NCBI RefSeq assembly: GCF_001638985.1
Contig: NW_017265149.1
Coordinates: forward strand, 677,619-741,618
DNA from: Phycomyces blakesleeanus NRRL 1555(-)
Lineage: Eukaryota; Mucoromycota; Mucoromycetes; Mucorales; Phycomycetaceae
Length of the DNA: 64,000 nucleotides
Direction: 5' to 3'
Position 1 is the stretch's first letter, and the number at the start of each line of letters is the position of its first letter. Shown piece after piece: positions 63,596-64,000 of this stretch. A program made the translations under genes and the position numbers. The notes under the pieces are model-generated. The model saw nothing but the letters and a program-made list of their open reading frames with translations. It did not search any database and was not told the DNA's origin.

Positions 63596-64000
63596 TTGAG
63601 AGGCTTATATATATCACATGCTGATAAAAGAATATGGGCGCATTTTTTGTTCAGAACCCGATGTTTATTTTATGCGCCGTGACTTTTACTTTTACGCCCA
63701 GATGGCTTTGAAGAAAAAAAATTTTCTTTTAAAACGAGGGAGTGAATGGGATTTTTTAATTTTCTTCTTTACTCGCGGTTTGTATCTTCTCCATTTTAAT
63801 TGATACAGTAAAATCAGATATTATCATTCTATCTTGTACAAAGATGCAAGTCAATAATAAGCTGTGGTCCCGGTAACTATGCTTAATTATCGATGCGGTA
63901 TAGAGCTTGTCAGTCTATGCCTCGCGTATTTCGTAGGGATCTGAGGGTTTTCTGCCATGCGTGTTCGATGTTAGATTGTAGTCATCTCAAGTCTTCTGCG
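63596..64000 (+). mobile_element. Third copy of the outer repeat unit, cut by window end
   Basis: 63596-64000 repeats 38981-39385 in direct orientation almost without change (offset 24615). It starts five bases after the right arm ends (63590), so two units lie head-to-head here. The left copy extends 380 bp further outward than this one. Confidence 0.9.

Overview
The window looks like nuclear DNA of an early-diverging filamentous fungus, most likely a Mucorales-type Mucoromycota. It is AT-rich. Genes have several short GT-AG introns (about 45-220 bp). The gene set is typically fungal: Nha1-type antiporter, Mub1/SamB MYND protein, Pam17, AIM18 and Coa1. HSPA12-like Hsp70 genes occur in many copies, which is characteristic of Mucorales. 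The assignment rests on gene content and intron style only. I worked out gene models by joining open exons at GT-AG (occasionally GC-AG) sites in matching phase.

Layout. 1-2424 is a satellite of about 40 copies of a 60-bp unit. 2425-8242 is gene-poor DNA holding one small, previously uncounted secreted-peptide gene (6147-6326). 8243-9180 encodes an Asp/Asn-rich acidic protein. 10.2-12.2 kb on the minus strand is a decayed gene that resembles a Fanzor/TnpB-like protein, followed by a 435-bp terminal-inverted-repeat element.

13.9-35.9 kb is the housekeeping core: NAC alpha subunit (-), 20S proteasome beta4/Pre1 (+), AIM18-like mitochondrial protein (-), Coa1 (+), acyl-protein thioesterase (-), a basic coiled-coil protein (+), an unknown Ser/Pro-rich protein (-), Pam17 (+), ER class I alpha-1,2-mannosidase (-), an anillin-homology/PH protein (+) and a GT1 glycosyltransferase (-). 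Four of these act in mitochondria (AIM18-like, Coa1, Pam17) or on nascent chains (NAC), but they look like independent neighbours rather than a pathway.

36.4-64 kb is accessory. An inverted repeat with arms of about 2.9 and 2.8 kb (38601-41534 and 60831-63590) frames 19.3 kb that holds the Na+/H+ antiporter gene (-), the MUB1 gene (+), an intact HSPA12-like gene (-) and Hsp70 fragments. Each arm is a nest of elements: a Tc1/mariner-like relic and a foldback element made of two 280-295-bp TG...CA repeats facing each other. A third copy of the outer unit starts head-to-head at 63596 and runs off the window. Four decayed HSPA12-like copies (28.7, 36.5, 44.8 and 60.3 kb) surround the intact one, so the family is both expanding and decaying here.
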